A stretch of DNA of 64,000 bases from Prochlorococcus sp. scB243_495K23 (GCA_000635495.1 JFLW01000002.1:50721-114720); one strand, 5' to 3'; shown: positions 1 through 9,059, numbered from the stretch's first letter. Made by a program: numbers and translations. The notes: generated by a model not told the origin, from the letters alone.

Positions 1-815
1 CAAATATCAGAAAAGCTGGATTTTTAATTGTACTTTTTTATCTTCTTGTTGTTTTAATAATGAAATTTTTAGAAGCCAATAATTTTTTTGGCTATTCATT
101 TTCAATGTTAAGTAATGATATCTTTGCCCCTCCTTCTCTTAATCATTTTTGTGGCACAGATAGATTAGGAAGAGATGTTTGCTTAAGAACTTTGCAAGGA
201 TCATCATTAGCTATAGAAGTTGTATTCTTAGCTATTCTTTTTTCATTAAGTTTGGGTTTGCCATTGGGATTATTAAGTGGGTATTTTGGTGGTTTTTTTG
301 ATAAATGCTTATCACTAATAATGGATACTATTTTTTCAATACCTGTAATTTTGCTTTCAGTTGTTGTGGCTTTTGTATTGGGTAAGGGTATCCTTAACGC
401 GGCTTTGGCATTGTGTATTGTTTACTCTCCTCAATATTTTAGATTAATCAGAAATCAGACAATATTGGTTAAATCCGAAACTTATGTGGAGGCAGCTCAA
501 GTTGCAGGAGCTGATGTTAAAAAAATTATTTTTAAATATATTCTCCCAAATGTAATAACACCATTGCCTATTCTGCTTACCCTAAATGCTGCAGATGCTG
601 TTTTGGTATTAGGAAGTTTAGGATTTTTAGGTCTTGGTGTTCCTGCAGATGTCCCAGAGTGGGGAAGTGATTTAAATCTGGCTCTTGCCGCTTTACCGAC
701 AGGTATCTGGTGGACGGCTTTGTTCCCAGGTTTGGCAATGTTTTTTTTAGTTTTAGGTCTTTCTTTTATAGGAGAGGACCTTGAAGAAATTTTTGATAAT
801 CAAAATTCTGAATAA
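1..815 (+). CDS. OppC/DppC-type ABC transporter permease, 5' end outside window
   Basis: Inner-membrane permease subunit of a peptide/nickel-type (DppC/OppC) ABC importer. The reading frame stays open upstream of the first ATG at 60 to the window edge, and the upstream codons encode RKAGFLIVLFYLLVVLI, a typical first membrane helix of this family. The gene therefore starts before base 1 and the ATG at 60 is internal. Seen: the family motif GTDRLGRDV after the first helix, several hydrophobic segments, and an EAA-type loop (EAAQVAGADVKKIIF) that contacts the ATPase. The substrate cannot be told from the sequence. The partner permease probably lies just upstream. Confidence 0.85.
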   Translation, partial: NIRKAGFLIVLFYLLVVLIMKFLEANNFFGYSFSMLSNDIFAPPSLNHFCGTDRLGRDVCLRTLQGSSLAIEVVFLAILFSLSLGLPLGLLSGYFGGFFDKCLSLIMDTIFSIPVILLSVVVAFVLGKGILNAALALCIVYSPQYFRLIRNQTILVKSETYVEAAQVAGADVKKIIFKYILPNVITPLPILLTLNAADAVLVLGSLGFLGLGVPADVPEWGSDLNLALAALPTGIWWTALFPGLAMFFLVLGLSFIGEDLEEIFDNQNSE

Positions 816-817
816 AT

Positions 818-1489
818 TTAGTTATCTGTAATAGGATCAAGTTCTCCTTGATCATTCAACTTTGGATATTCTTTAGCTGATTTTTTATACACCGCAGCTA
901 ATTCTGGGTAACACCATTCAAAAAGTGTTTTTTGATATTCATCCATATTTAACCCTTCTCCATGATCGGGCAATATACCTTTATTTTTTCTTTGGCGAAC
1001 AGCTTCAAATAATAATATAGAAGCAGCAACTGAAACATTCAGAGATTGAACCATACCTCTCATAGGTATAAAAATTGATTGATCAACCATTGATATAAGT
1101 TCATTACTTAGTCCCCATTTTTCTGCTCCTAAAACAAAACATGTATTTTGAGAATAATCAAAATTTCTATAATCTACTGATTTACTATTAAGAGTCGTTC
1201 CATATAATTTAAAACCCTTATTCTTTAAATCAGATATTGCCGTGATAGTGTTTTCATGATTATTCAGCTTTACCCATTTTTGACTTCCTTGAGCAGTACT
1301 ATTAAAAGTCTTAACGGCATTTGTTTTGCTAATAAAATTTGCTTCGAAAACTCCTGCTGCATCACATGTCCTTAATATCGCAGATAAATTATGTGGTTTA
1401 TTTACATCCTCAACTAAAACAGTCAAGTTTTTCATTCTGCAATCTAAAACACTTTTGATTCGTTCAAATCTTCTTGGCAAAATTGACAT
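818..1489 (-). CDS. trmH: TrmH-type tRNA (guanosine-2'-O)-methyltransferase
   Basis: SPOUT-class methyltransferase, probably forming Gm18 in the tRNA D-loop from S-adenosylmethionine. Three SpoU motifs are visible in the 223-aa protein: NLSAILRTCDAAGV near residue 35, with the Arg expected to be catalytic; LGAEKWGLS near residue 120; and SLNVSVAASILLFEA near residue 150, which forms the trefoil knot. A C-terminal extension of about 50 residues resembles that of TrmH. It starts with ATG and runs convergently with the permease, stopping 2 bp from it. Family assignment is firm; the exact tRNA target is inferred. Confidence 0.88.
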   Translation of the reverse strand: MSILPRRFERIKSVLDCRMKNLTVLVEDVNKPHNLSAILRTCDAAGVFEANFISKTNAVKTFNSTAQGSQKWVKLNNHENTITAISDLKNKGFKLYGTTLNSKSVDYRNFDYSQNTCFVLGAEKWGLSNELISMVDQSIFIPMRGMVQSLNVSVAASILLFEAVRQRKNKGILPDHGEGLNMDEYQKTLFEWCYPELAAVYKKSAKEYPKLNDQGELDPITDN

Positions 1490-1585
1490 TTATAATTTTT
1501 TCACACCTTTAAATTATATTCAAAAAATATTGATTACCTATTAAATCTCTTGGTTTATAATATTTTGGTAGTTTAAGTTAACTCA

Positions 1586-1789
1586 ATGGCATACATAGAA
1601 TGGGACTATACAGTAATAACAAGTATGGTAGAAAAACAAGGGTGGGATTTACCTGATCGTGAATCGGAAGAATGGAATAAATTTAACGATGAATTAGGAG
1701 AAAAAATGAGAGGTGTTGGACTTATTTTCGAAAAATATTGTAAATTTACTCCTGACATAGGAGAAGGGGTTCATCTTCTAGATGACTGA
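1586..1789 (+). CDS. Small conserved hypothetical protein (67 aa)
   Basis: Acidic, Trp-containing soluble protein of 67 aa beginning MAYIEWDYTVITSMV. There is no signal peptide or membrane segment. It resembles small orphan proteins found in marine picocyanobacteria, but no function can be assigned. It stands alone, divergent from trmH with a 96-bp gap, and is followed by a hairpin that may terminate it. Confidence 0.6.
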   Translation: MAYIEWDYTVITSMVEKQGWDLPDRESEEWNKFNDELGEKMRGVGLIFEKYCKFTPDIGEGVHLLDD

Positions 1790-1806
1790 TCATAAAAAGT
1801 TTTAAA

Positions 1807-1840
1807 CCATTGATGTATCCCTTAATCAATGGCTTATTAA
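1807..1840 (+). terminator. Possible terminator hairpin after the 67-aa gene
   Basis: Inverted repeat CCATTGAT (1807-1814) / ATCAATGG (1825-1832), a perfect 8-bp stem with a 10-nt loop. It lies 18 bp after the stop codon and is followed by the T-rich stretch CTTATTAATT. The U-tract is broken, so the terminator role is only probable. Confidence 0.45.
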
Positions 1841-1966
1841 TTAATAAGATAATATAATTTCACTAAATTAGAACTGGCAATTATTAAGGCTTTATAAAGC
1901 TTGTACTCAAAAAAAAATTTTTTATTCCACAAAAAAGTTATTTAATTTCTATATTTGAATAAAAAT

Positions 1967-2359
1967 ATGAAAAATAAATTAACTTTTTTATTCGACGGTG
2001 GTTGTCCACTTTGTTTGAGAGAAACAAATTTTCTTAAAAAAAGAGATACCTTAAATCAAATTGCATTTATAGATATTAATAGTAAGGATTATGATCGAGG
2101 TCTTTTTAATGACATCTCATATTCAGAAGCTATGTCAAACCTCCATGGGATTATTGAAAATGGTGAAATTATTAGGGGACTAGATGTACTTGCATATTCT
2201 TATGAATTAGTTGGTTTAGGTTGGGTTTATTATCCCTTGAAGATTAAGCTCTTATCTCCATTATTGAGATTGGTTTACAGATATTGGGCAAAATATAGAC
2301 TTCAAATTACAGGTAGATCTGATATTGAAAAACTTTGTACCTCACAATGTGAAAAATAA
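1967..2359 (+). CDS. DCC-family thiol-disulfide oxidoreductase-like protein (DUF393)
   Basis: Small protein with the DUF393/DCC signature FDGGCPLCLRE about 10 residues from the N-terminus, giving a CxxC pair in a thioredoxin-like context. The family is predicted to act on disulfides, but substrates are generally unknown. I chose the ATG at 1967 (130 aa); a TTG at 1955 would add four residues. It is followed after 2 bp by the DUF2805 gene and then by DUF2256 and a photolyase relative on the same strand, which suggests one transcript and possibly a link to flavoprotein or redox chemistry. Confidence 0.75.
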   Translation: MKNKLTFLFDGGCPLCLRETNFLKKRDTLNQIAFIDINSKDYDRGLFNDISYSEAMSNLHGIIENGEIIRGLDVLAYSYELVGLGWVYYPLKIKLLSPLLRLVYRYWAKYRLQITGRSDIEKLCTSQCEK

Positions 2360-2361
2360 AT

Positions 2362-2598
2362 ATGGAAATGATCGATATAGACAGAATAATAGAAATGTGT
2401 TGGGAAGATAGAACACCCTTTGAAGCTATCGAGTATCAATTTGGTTTAAAAGAGGAAGATGCGATAAAAATTATGCGTCAAAATCTTAAACCCAAATCTT
2501 TCAAAGTCTGGAGAAAGAGAGTTTCGGGAAGAAATACAAAACATATGGCCCTTAAAGATTCAACTAGATTTAAATCTACTCATAGAAGAAAATTATAA
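2362..2598 (+). CDS. DUF2805 / TIGR03643 family protein
   Basis: Basic 78-aa protein with the look of the DUF2805 family: an acidic N-terminal helix (IIEMCWEDRTPFEAI), a central GLKEEDAIKIMRQNLKPKSF stretch, and a basic C-terminus ending THRRKL. The predicted helix-turn-helix-like shape and the charge suggest nucleic-acid contact, but that is inference. From knowledge of the family, it often lies beside cryptochrome/photolyase-related genes, as here. It is tightly packed between the DCC gene (2 bp) and the DUF2256 gene (3 bp). Confidence 0.75.
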   Translation: MEMIDIDRIIEMCWEDRTPFEAIEYQFGLKEEDAIKIMRQNLKPKSFKVWRKRVSGRNTKHMALKDSTRFKSTHRRKL

Positions 2599-2601
2599 AT
2601 T

Positions 2602-2733
2602 TTGAAAAATCTTTCTTCTAAAACTTGTCCTGTTTGCAATAGGCCGTTTGAGTGGCGTAAAAAATGGAAAAACTGTTGGGATGATGTTATCTACTGTTCA
2701 AAAAGATGCAGTAACAGGAAGTCGCAAAGATGA
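2602..2733 (+). CDS. DUF2256 zinc-ribbon-like microprotein (43 aa)
   Basis: 43-aa ORF starting with TTG, encoding [18 protein letters not shown] and ending CSKRCSRNRKSQR. Two Cys pairs (CPVC and CSKRC) would make a small zinc-binding knuckle, and the pattern matches DUF2256. Its TGA stop overlaps the ATG of the photolyase-related gene (ATGA at 2730-2733), which implies translational coupling. The function is not established; the coupling hints at a role with that flavoprotein. Confidence 0.8.
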   Translation: MKNLSSKTCPVCNRPFEWRKKWKNCWDDVIYCSKRCSNRKSQR

Positions 2734-4220
2734 AACAAGTATCAATTATTTTCCCGAATCAACTTTTTAGAGAAAGCCCAATCTTAAATATAAATTGTGA
2801 AGTTTTGATTTTGGAAGACTCATTATTTTTTGGAAATGATAAATTTCATAAATTAATTAACCATAAAAATAAGTTAGTTTTTCATAGAGCATCTATGCTC
2901 TCTTATAAAAATTATTTAGAAATATCTGGCTTTAAAGTTTTATATATCGAAAACAAGAATAATGTTTCTACAGTTGATTACTTATCGGAATTTATTAAAA
3001 ATAAATATCAGAAAATAAATCTCATTGACCCTCATGATTTTTTAATAATGAAGAGGATTAATAATTTTGTTGAAAGTAATAATTTAGCTTTAAATATTTT
3101 ACCTTCTCCTATGTTTATGAGCAGTGAAGATTTAAAAGATTTATTTGCATCAAATGCAAAAAAACCTCTTATGGGGAGATTTTATGAGAATCAAAGAAAG
3201 AGCCAAAAGATATTAGTTAATCCTGATGATACACCTGAAGGTGGTAAATGGAGTTTCGATGAAATGAACAGAAAAAAATTACCAAAAAAAATAAATATAC
3301 CCGATACACCTAAATTACAAAAAAATAAATTTGTAGTTAATGCAGAAAGGTCATTAGCCAATTTTGATATTGAGTTTATTGGAGAAAGTAATAACTTTTT
3401 ATATCCAACTAATTTTGAAGAGGCAGATGAATGGTTAAATGATTTTTTTAAACATAGATTTTTCTTATTTGGAGATTATGAGGATGCTATTTCTAAAGAA
3501 AATTCTTTTTTATGGCACAGTTTACTTTCTCCTCTTTTAAATAGCGGCTTATTAACCCCAGATGTAGTAGTAAATAAAGCATTATTTTTTGCAAAAAATA
3601 ATAATGTTCCTATTAACTCTTTAGAGGGTTTTATTCGTCAAATTATTGGATGGAGAGAATTTATTTGCCTTGTCTATAAAAAGTACGGAACAAAGATGCG
3701 AAATAGTAATTTTTGGAATTTTGAAGATAAGCCAATTCCAAAATCTTTTTATCAAGGAAATACAGGAATTGAACCAGTAGACGTTGTTATAAAAAATATT
3801 ATTAAATTTGGTTATTGTCATCATATTGAGCGGCTAATGATTGTTGGCAACTTTATGCTTCTATGTAGAATTCACCCCAACCAAGTTTATAAATGGTTTA
3901 TGGAAATGTTTATTGATTCTTATGATTGGGTTATGGTCCCAAATGTTTACGGAATGAGTCAGTTTAGTGATGGAGGTATCTTTTCAACGAAGCCATATAT
4001 ATCAAGCTCTAATTATGTAAAAAAAATGTCTGATTTTAAAAGTGGCAAATGGTGTGAAATATGGGATGGCTTATTTTGGAAATTTATTAAAGATTATGAA
4101 AGCTTTTTTAGAAAGCAATATCGTCTGGCAATGCTAACGAGAAATCTCGATAAAATGTCAGAGGAAAAATTAAATAATCACCTCAAAACTGCTGATAAAT
4201 TTTTAAGAGATATTCAATAA
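2730..4220 (+). CDS. Photolyase/cryptochrome-related flavoprotein (COG3046, FeS-BCP/PhrB-like)
   Basis: 496-aa member of the prokaryotic (6-4) photolyase / bacterial cryptochrome family, expected to bind FAD and repair or sense UV damage. Seen: an N-terminal Rossmann-like half, and a C-terminal FAD half with [43 protein letters not shown] and [14 protein letters not shown]. These are the family's flavin/lesion-site blocks, including a His-His pair. Odd: in the family the MSDYCxxC stretch and a Cys about 15 residues before the HH pair bind a 4Fe-4S cluster. Here the stretch reads [18 protein letters not shown], so only one of the four ligands appears to remain. It is translationally coupled to the DUF2256 gene. 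Confidence 0.85.
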   Translation: MKQVSIIFPNQLFRESPILNINCEVLILEDSLFFGNDKFHKLINHKNKLVFHRASMLSYKNYLEISGFKVLYIENKNNVSTVDYLSEFIKNKYQKINLIDPHDFLIMKRINNFVESNNLALNILPSPMFMSSEDLKDLFASNAKKPLMGRFYENQRKSQKILVNPDDTPEGGKWSFDEMNRKKLPKKINIPDTPKLQKNKFVVNAERSLANFDIEFIGESNNFLYPTNFEEADEWLNDFFKHRFFLFGDYEDAISKENSFLWHSLLSPLLNSGLLTPDVVVNKALFFAKNNNVPINSLEGFIRQIIGWREFICLVYKKYGTKMRNSNFWNFEDKPIPKSFYQGNTGIEPVDVVIKNIIKFGYCHHIERLMIVGNFMLLCRIHPNQVYKWFMEMFIDSYDWVMVPNVYGMSQFSDGGIFSTKPYISSSNYVKKMSDFKSGKWCEIWDGLFWKFIKDYESFFRKQYRLAMLTRNLDKMSEEKLNNHLKTADKFLRDIQ

Positions 4221-4326
4221 ATTAAGAGTAAAATAACCTACAGTTTTCTTTGAAAAATTAAAAGAATATTATGTTATGAAGAAATATTAAGTGCTGATGT
4301 TAAATTAGTAAAATTAGATTTATCTA

Positions 4327-4506
4327 ATGGAAATTGGGACACTTTTTTTAAAAAGTAATTCGACGGGAATTATCACTTTTTCTGAATTAGATTGGATAAC
4401 TACCAATCAATCTAATTTCACTAGGTTGGAAGAATCCATAGCAATAAAATTAGGCAGAATGCTTGATGCAGGATCTATCAATATTGGTTGCCGTTTGAAA
4501 TCCTGA
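4327..4506 (+). CDS. Small conserved hypothetical protein (59 aa)
   Basis: 59-aa ORF starting ATG (MEIGTLFLKSNSTG) and ending GSINIGCRLKS. An in-frame TAG sits three codons upstream, so the start is bounded. The composition looks like a real soluble protein (ELDWITTNQ, RLEESIAIKLGRMLDAG) and similar short orphans are common in picocyanobacteria. No function is recognised. The 106 bp before it show no other gene. Confidence 0.6.
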   Translation: MEIGTLFLKSNSTGIITFSELDWITTNQSNFTRLEESIAIKLGRMLDAGSINIGCRLKS

Positions 4507-4527
4507 ATAAGTTTTTTTATTTTAATA

Positions 4528-4671
4528 ATGAAGTATCAAAAAGAGAAAAAAATATTTTTTCGGGAAAGAATCCATTATTTAAATATCTTTCTTTTTTTAG
4601 GATTTAATCTTTCACTTATTTCTATCTTAGGTTTTATTTGGTTTAATTCTCCAATTGAAAAAGTAGTTTAA
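4528..4671 (+). CDS. Small putative membrane protein (47 aa)
   Basis: 47-aa ORF, ATG start, with a basic N-terminus (MKYQKEKKIFFRERIHY) followed by one hydrophobic segment of about 20 residues (LNIFLFLGFNLSLISILGFIW) and a short tail. It looks like a single-pass membrane peptide with its N-terminus inside. It lies 21 bp after the 59-aa ORF on the same strand and 51 bp before rsmB. Coding status is uncertain because it is short and AT-rich. Confidence 0.4.
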   Translation: MKYQKEKKIFFRERIHYLNIFLFLGFNLSLISILGFIWFNSPIEKVV

Positions 4672-4722
4672 ATTTTTGAATTTTTTGTATATTAAAGTTA
4701 TCTTTAAAAAATTAATTATATT

Positions 4723-6039
4723 TTGAGCATAGGATATTTACAAAGAAAGGCAGCTTGGGAAATTTTATTAAAAGTTAGTTCTGGTGAATTTTCTGATCAT
4801 GCTCTTGAAAAGGTTTTAAAAAATTATCAATTTAATCCTCTTGATATAGCTTTTATTACGGAATTATCTTTTGGATGCATAAGGTATAGAAAATTTCTTG
4901 ATCTTTGGACTGATCATACATCAAAAATTACTCATAAAAAGCAGCCTCCAAAGTTAAGATGGCTTCTACATATAGGTTTGTATCAACTATTGAAAATGGA
5001 TAAAATCCCATTTCCTGCTGCTATTTCTACAACTGTAGAAGTAGCTAAAAAAACAGATTTAAATGGTTTAGCGGGAACTGTAAATGCGATATTGAGAAAT
5101 GCATCAAGAAAATTAGAACAAAAAATCTTTCCGGAATTATCTACTGATAGAAAAGAAAGAATTTCATATCTTGAATCATTTCCATTATGGCTTGTGAAGG
5201 ATCTTTATAAATGGGTCGGCAATAGCGAGGGTGAAAATATCATTAAGGCATTTAATAAAAAACCATCAATTGATTTGAGAATTAACCAATTAAAAACTAA
5301 TTTAGATAACTTTTTGAAAGTACTTCATGAAAATAAAATTGATGCTGAAATTATTAAAGATTTACATAATGGAATTACTTTAAAATCTAATCCAAGATCT
5401 ATAAAAAATTTACCAGGATATAGTGATGGACTTTGGACAATTCAAGATAGATCTTCTCAGTGGATAGCACCTCTCTTAAATCCAAAAGAAGGTGAAAAGA
5501 TTTTAGATGCTTGTGCAGCTCCAGGAAGTAAGTCTACCCACCTTGCAGAATTAACAAATGATAGTGCTGAAATCATTGCCGTAGATAGATCAGCAAAAAG
5601 ATTGAAAATACTGCAATCAAATTTAGAAAGGTTAAATTTGAAATCTGTTAATACTCTTAAGGCTGATGCTACGAGTTTGATTGAATTAAATCCTAAGTTT
5701 ATATCTTATTTTGATAAGATTTTATTAGATGCTCCATGTTCAGGCATTGGAACTCTTTCCAGGAATCCAGATTCTAGATGGTCTTTAAGTAAAGAAAAAA
5801 TAAAATCTTTAACTTTATTACAGGAAAAACTCTTGGAGAGTATTTTTCCTCTTTTGAAAAAAGATGGTACTTTAGTTTATTCAACTTGTACTATTTGTCC
5901 CGATGAAAATAATCTATTAATTGAACGATTTATTGAAAAAAACAAAACTTTAAAATTGGTTAGCCAAAAGCAAATTTTACCTAGCTTGGATTATCCTGGA
6001 GATGGATTTTATTCTGCAATAATTTCTTATAAATCTTAA
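4723..6039 (+). CDS. rsmB: 16S rRNA (cytosine-967-C5)-methyltransferase RsmB
   Basis: Fmu/Sun-type rRNA m5C methyltransferase, 438 aa, TTG start (MSIGYLQRKAAWEIL). The N-terminal 130 residues form a NusB-like RNA-binding domain. The C-terminal Rossmann domain carries the SAM motif DACAAPGSKSTHLAEL (about residue 260), DAPCSGIGTLSRNPD (about 335) with the PC cysteine, and YSTCTICPDEN (about 385) with the catalytic TC cysteine. It ends 10 bp from the converging penicillin-binding protein gene. Confidence 0.92.
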   Translation: MSIGYLQRKAAWEILLKVSSGEFSDHALEKVLKNYQFNPLDIAFITELSFGCIRYRKFLDLWTDHTSKITHKKQPPKLRWLLHIGLYQLLKMDKIPFPAAISTTVEVAKKTDLNGLAGTVNAILRNASRKLEQKIFPELSTDRKERISYLESFPLWLVKDLYKWVGNSEGENIIKAFNKKPSIDLRINQLKTNLDNFLKVLHENKIDAEIIKDLHNGITLKSNPRSIKNLPGYSDGLWTIQDRSSQWIAPLLNPKEGEKILDACAAPGSKSTHLAELTNDSAEIIAVDRSAKRLKILQSNLERLNLKSVNTLKADATSLIELNPKFISYFDKILLDAPCSGIGTLSRNPDSRWSLSKEKIKSLTLLQEKLLESIFPLLKKDGTLVYSTCTICPDENNLLIERFIEKNKTLKLVSQKQILPSLDYPGDGFYSAIISYKS

Positions 6040-6048
6040 AAATATAAT

Positions 6049-7827
6049 TTATTTTTTAATTGGAATTTTATAAATTTCAGATATGAACTTCTTCCATAAA
6101 TAAGCTGCATTACCACTAGATAATTCAGATCCCTTATTATCGTCGTAACCTATCCAGATACCTGTTGTAAGGTTGTCAATGGAACCAATAAACCAGAGAT
6201 CTTTATTTCCATCAGATGTTCCTGTTTTCCCATAAATTTTCTTTCCTTTTATAGAGGCTGCTTTTGAAGTGCCTTCTTTTACAGATTTTTCAAGAAGTTT
6301 ATTTATTTTCTTGTTTATTTTTAAATCTAGTATTTTCTTGGAAATAGATTTATATTCCCAAATAGGTTGTTTCTTAAATGATTCTATTTTTTCTATGATT
6401 TCAGGGCTTTGAATCTTTCCATTATTGTTTACAGCAGAATATGCATTTGTAATGTTTAAAAGATTATCTCCGTAGGAGCCAATAGCTAGTGATGGGAATT
6501 CCTCAAACGCTTGCTTATAACCTAGTCCAAATGAATTAGCTAAATTAATAATATTTTTTAAGCCGATTTTATTTGTTATTGATATTGGAACGATATTTGA
6601 TGAACTTTTAAATGATTCAATCAGAGAGATTGAACCTCTATAGTCTTTTGAAAAATTTTTTGGGCAATAACTTCCCCAGCATCTTGGTAAGTCTTCAAAT
6701 TTGTCGCTTAATTTTATTCCTTCTATTAATGCAGCAGCATAAGGGATTATTTTAAAAGTAGAACCTAAAGGTCTTACAGATGAAATCACTCTATTGTATT
6801 CATTAGTTGATGGATTTTTGCTGGTTATCATTGTCCTGATTAGTCCTGTGTTTGATTCGATAGATAACAGACTAAATTCCAGTTCTTTAGGCCCTGCGTA
6901 TCTTGATATTTTTTGACCTTTTTCTTGCCAATCTTTGTTTATAGAAGATTTAATTCTTAAAAACTTATAATCATTTTTACTTCCAATTTTTTTATCTGTT
7001 TCCTGAAGAATAAAGTTTATTAGTAATTTATCATCTAAAAAATTATTAGCTGTTTGATAATTTAACTTTATTTTTTCTTTAATAGCCTTATTCTTATTTG
7101 CAAGAGAAATATATCCATCAACATACATTGATTCAAGAACTCTATTTCTATTTTTAATAGCTAGTTCTAAATTTTGATAAGGTGAATAAATTGATGGAGC
7201 TGGAGCTACTCCTGCAATTAATGCGATCTCTGATAATGTCAATTCTTCTATAAATTTTCCAAAATAAACTTGAGCAGCCTCGTCTACCCCGTATGCTCCT
7301 GATCCTAGATAAATATTATTTAAATATAATTTTAAAATTTGATTTTTGTTATATCTAAATTCAAGTATGAGTGATATAAATATTTCTTTGATTTTTCTTT
7401 GAAAACTTAAATCATTATTTAGAAAAAGTAATCTAGCAACTTGTTGTGTAATCGTACTTCCTCCCTCTTTAACATAACCACTTCTAATATTTTGAATAAG
7501 GGCACGAGAAATACTTTTTAAATCTATTCCATTATGTTTATAAAATCTTTTATCCTCAGAAGATATAAAAGAGTGTTTAAGAAAAAATGGAATTTTATGA
7601 TATCTATTATCTATTTCAAATTTGCGGCTTAATTTGCTTAGTATCTTATTATCAGAAGATGATATTACGTAAGAATATTTGGTCTCCCGAGACTGTTTAT
7701 TTTTAGAAACGTCAAATTTTAAGGTACTAAATATTAGACTAAAAAAATAAAAAGATATTCCGGAAAAAATTAATATTGGAATTATTAAAACAAAAGATTT
7801 GAATTTAATCTTTTGCACCTTAAGCAA
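6049..7827 (-). CDS. Class A penicillin-binding protein (transglycosylase/transpeptidase)
   Basis: Bifunctional peptidoglycan polymerase of 592 aa with an N-terminal membrane anchor (VLIIPILIFSGISFYFF). The glycosyltransferase-51 domain (about residues 70-250) shows SSEDKRFYKHNGID, with the catalytic Glu, and GGSTITQQVARLL. The transpeptidase domain shows the nucleophile motif GSTFK, SSN, and GKTGTSDGNKDLWF. It starts with TTG at 7827, overlapping the chlG stop by 8 bp, so the two are probably co-transcribed. It is shorter than E. coli PBP1a and lacks the extra regulatory domains, as is usual for small PBP1 proteins in cyanobacteria. Confidence 0.92.
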   Translation of the reverse strand: MLKVQKIKFKSFVLIIPILIFSGISFYFFSLIFSTLKFDVSKNKQSRETKYSYVISSSDNKILSKLSRKFEIDNRYHKIPFFLKHSFISSEDKRFYKHNGIDLKSISRALIQNIRSGYVKEGGSTITQQVARLLFLNNDLSFQRKIKEIFISLILEFRYNKNQILKLYLNNIYLGSGAYGVDEAAQVYFGKFIEELTLSEIALIAGVAPAPSIYSPYQNLELAIKNRNRVLESMYVDGYISLANKNKAIKEKIKLNYQTANNFLDDKLLINFILQETDKKIGSKNDYKFLRIKSSINKDWQEKGQKISRYAGPKELEFSLLSIESNTGLIRTMITSKNPSTNEYNRVISSVRPLGSTFKIIPYAAALIEGIKLSDKFEDLPRCWGSYCPKNFSKDYRGSISLIESFKSSSNIVPISITNKIGLKNIINLANSFGLGYKQAFEEFPSLAIGSYGDNLLNITNAYSAVNNNGKIQSPEIIEKIESFKKQPIWEYKSISKKILDLKINKKINKLLEKSVKEGTSKAASIKGKKIYGKTGTSDGNKDLWFIGSIDNLTTGIWIGYDDNKGSELSSGNAAYLWKKFISEIYKIPIKK

Positions 7828-8767
7828 CTAAAAAACTATGTCCTATCGCTAAAGCTGTAACTAACATTCCAGTTATAAGGAACGGTTGCGCACTTGCTTG
7901 ATATTTGACATCAAACTTTAAAGGATCTCTAAGTAACCACATATCTTGAAATGTAATTTGTGGAATTACCAATAAAACCAAAATTACAGAGGCTAAATGT
8001 TGACCAATAATGATTAATACTACAACCATTGCTAATTGAAAAATGTCAATTAGTCCTGCACTTATTCTACTTGCATTTTTAATTCCAAATACTACTGGTA
8101 GAGAATTTAAGCCTAGCTTTGAGTCTCCTTCAACACTTTTGAAATCATTAATAACTGCAATTCCAAGTCCTGAGAGGCTATAAGCAAGTGTTAGTATCGC
8201 CGTCACGATAGTTAATTTCCCAAACAAGGCTTGTCCTGCCCACCAAGGTAAAGCTATATAAGATGCTCCTAATGCATAATTTCCAAGCCAACCATTCTGT
8301 TTTAATTTGAGTGGTGGAGCAGAATATATATAACTAACAAAGGAACCTCCTAATGCCAAAAGTAAGACGGAGGGGAAGCTGTGCTTAGCATATAAATCTA
8401 ATAGAAAAGCAACTATTAAACCAGCTATAAGTAATACCCAGATTTGTATTTTTACATCTTTAATTGAAATTTTGCCAGAAGGAATTGGTCTATTTGGTTC
8501 ATTAATTGCATCAATTTCTTTATCAAAAAAATCATTTATGGTTTGGGTATAACCAGCCAAAAGCGGTCCACTCATAAACATACATGCCAATGAAGCTAGA
8601 ACATTACTAAGTGTCCATTCAAAATTCCCACTTGCAGCTGCTCCACAAATAACCCCCCATATCAAAGGGATCCACGTTATGGGTTTCATTAACTGTATAC
8701 GGAGTTTCCATATGCTTGATGTTTCAGAGGCACCCTTAATTCCTAATAGTTGTTTTGGATCATTCAC
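7820..8767 (-). CDS. chlG: Chlorophyll synthase ChlG
   Basis: UbiA-superfamily membrane enzyme that esterifies chlorophyllide with a C20 isoprenoid in the last step of chlorophyll synthesis. 315 aa, about eight or nine membrane helices. The first Asp-rich motif is NDFFDKEIDAINEPNRPIPS (about residues 87-106) and the second NDFKSVEGDSKLGLNS (about 207). The N-terminal KLRIQLMKPITWIPLIWG is typical of ChlG rather than of the quinone prenyltransferases. It lies 8 bp after a DUF2862 gene and overlaps the downstream PBP gene. Confidence 0.93.
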   Translation of the reverse strand: MNDPKQLLGIKGASETSSIWKLRIQLMKPITWIPLIWGVICGAAASGNFEWTLSNVLASLACMFMSGPLLAGYTQTINDFFDKEIDAINEPNRPIPSGKISIKDVKIQIWVLLIAGLIVAFLLDLYAKHSFPSVLLLALGGSFVSYIYSAPPLKLKQNGWLGNYALGASYIALPWWAGQALFGKLTIVTAILTLAYSLSGLGIAVINDFKSVEGDSKLGLNSLPVVFGIKNASRISAGLIDIFQLAMVVVLIIIGQHLASVILVLLVIPQITFQDMWLLRDPLKFDVKYQASAQPFLITGMLVTALAIGHSFLVA

Positions 8768-8775
8768 TTTACTCT

Positions 8776-9000
8776 TTAACCTTTCTCAATTTCTTCTGGG
8801 AAAAACCAATTTTGCTCACCATTCTGAAATTTTGCGGTGATCCCAATACTCCTGCCATCTGTCATTTTATAACCTGTTATTATGGCTTTCGGATTAGAGG
8901 ATATTTGATCAATTAATTTAGCTGGTAGTCTATCTTTTACTTTGTTAATGTTAATTTTAATTTTACTACCGATTTTGGGTAATAATTTTGTTTCAGCCAT
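8776..9000 (-). CDS. DUF2862 family protein
   Basis: 74-aa soluble protein with an SH3-like look: IGSKIKININKVKDRLP, then DGRSIGITAKFQNGEQNWFFPEEI. It matches my memory of the cyanobacterial DUF2862 family, whose function is unknown. It is the first gene of a DUF2862-chlG-PBP run, divergent from hisF with a 59-bp gap that must hold both promoters. Confidence 0.75.
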   Translation of the reverse strand: MAETKLLPKIGSKIKININKVKDRLPAKLIDQISSNPKAIITGYKMTDGRSIGITAKFQNGEQNWFFPEEIEKG

Positions 9001-9059
9001 AAGAGGTAAAATGGAAGCTATTATGCAAGATTAACAGCATTTGGACAATTTTTACTAAA

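Noticed and set aside
60..62. ATG at 60 as start of the OppC-type gene
   Set aside because: The frame is open upstream to the window edge and encodes a typical first membrane helix, so the ATG is internal.
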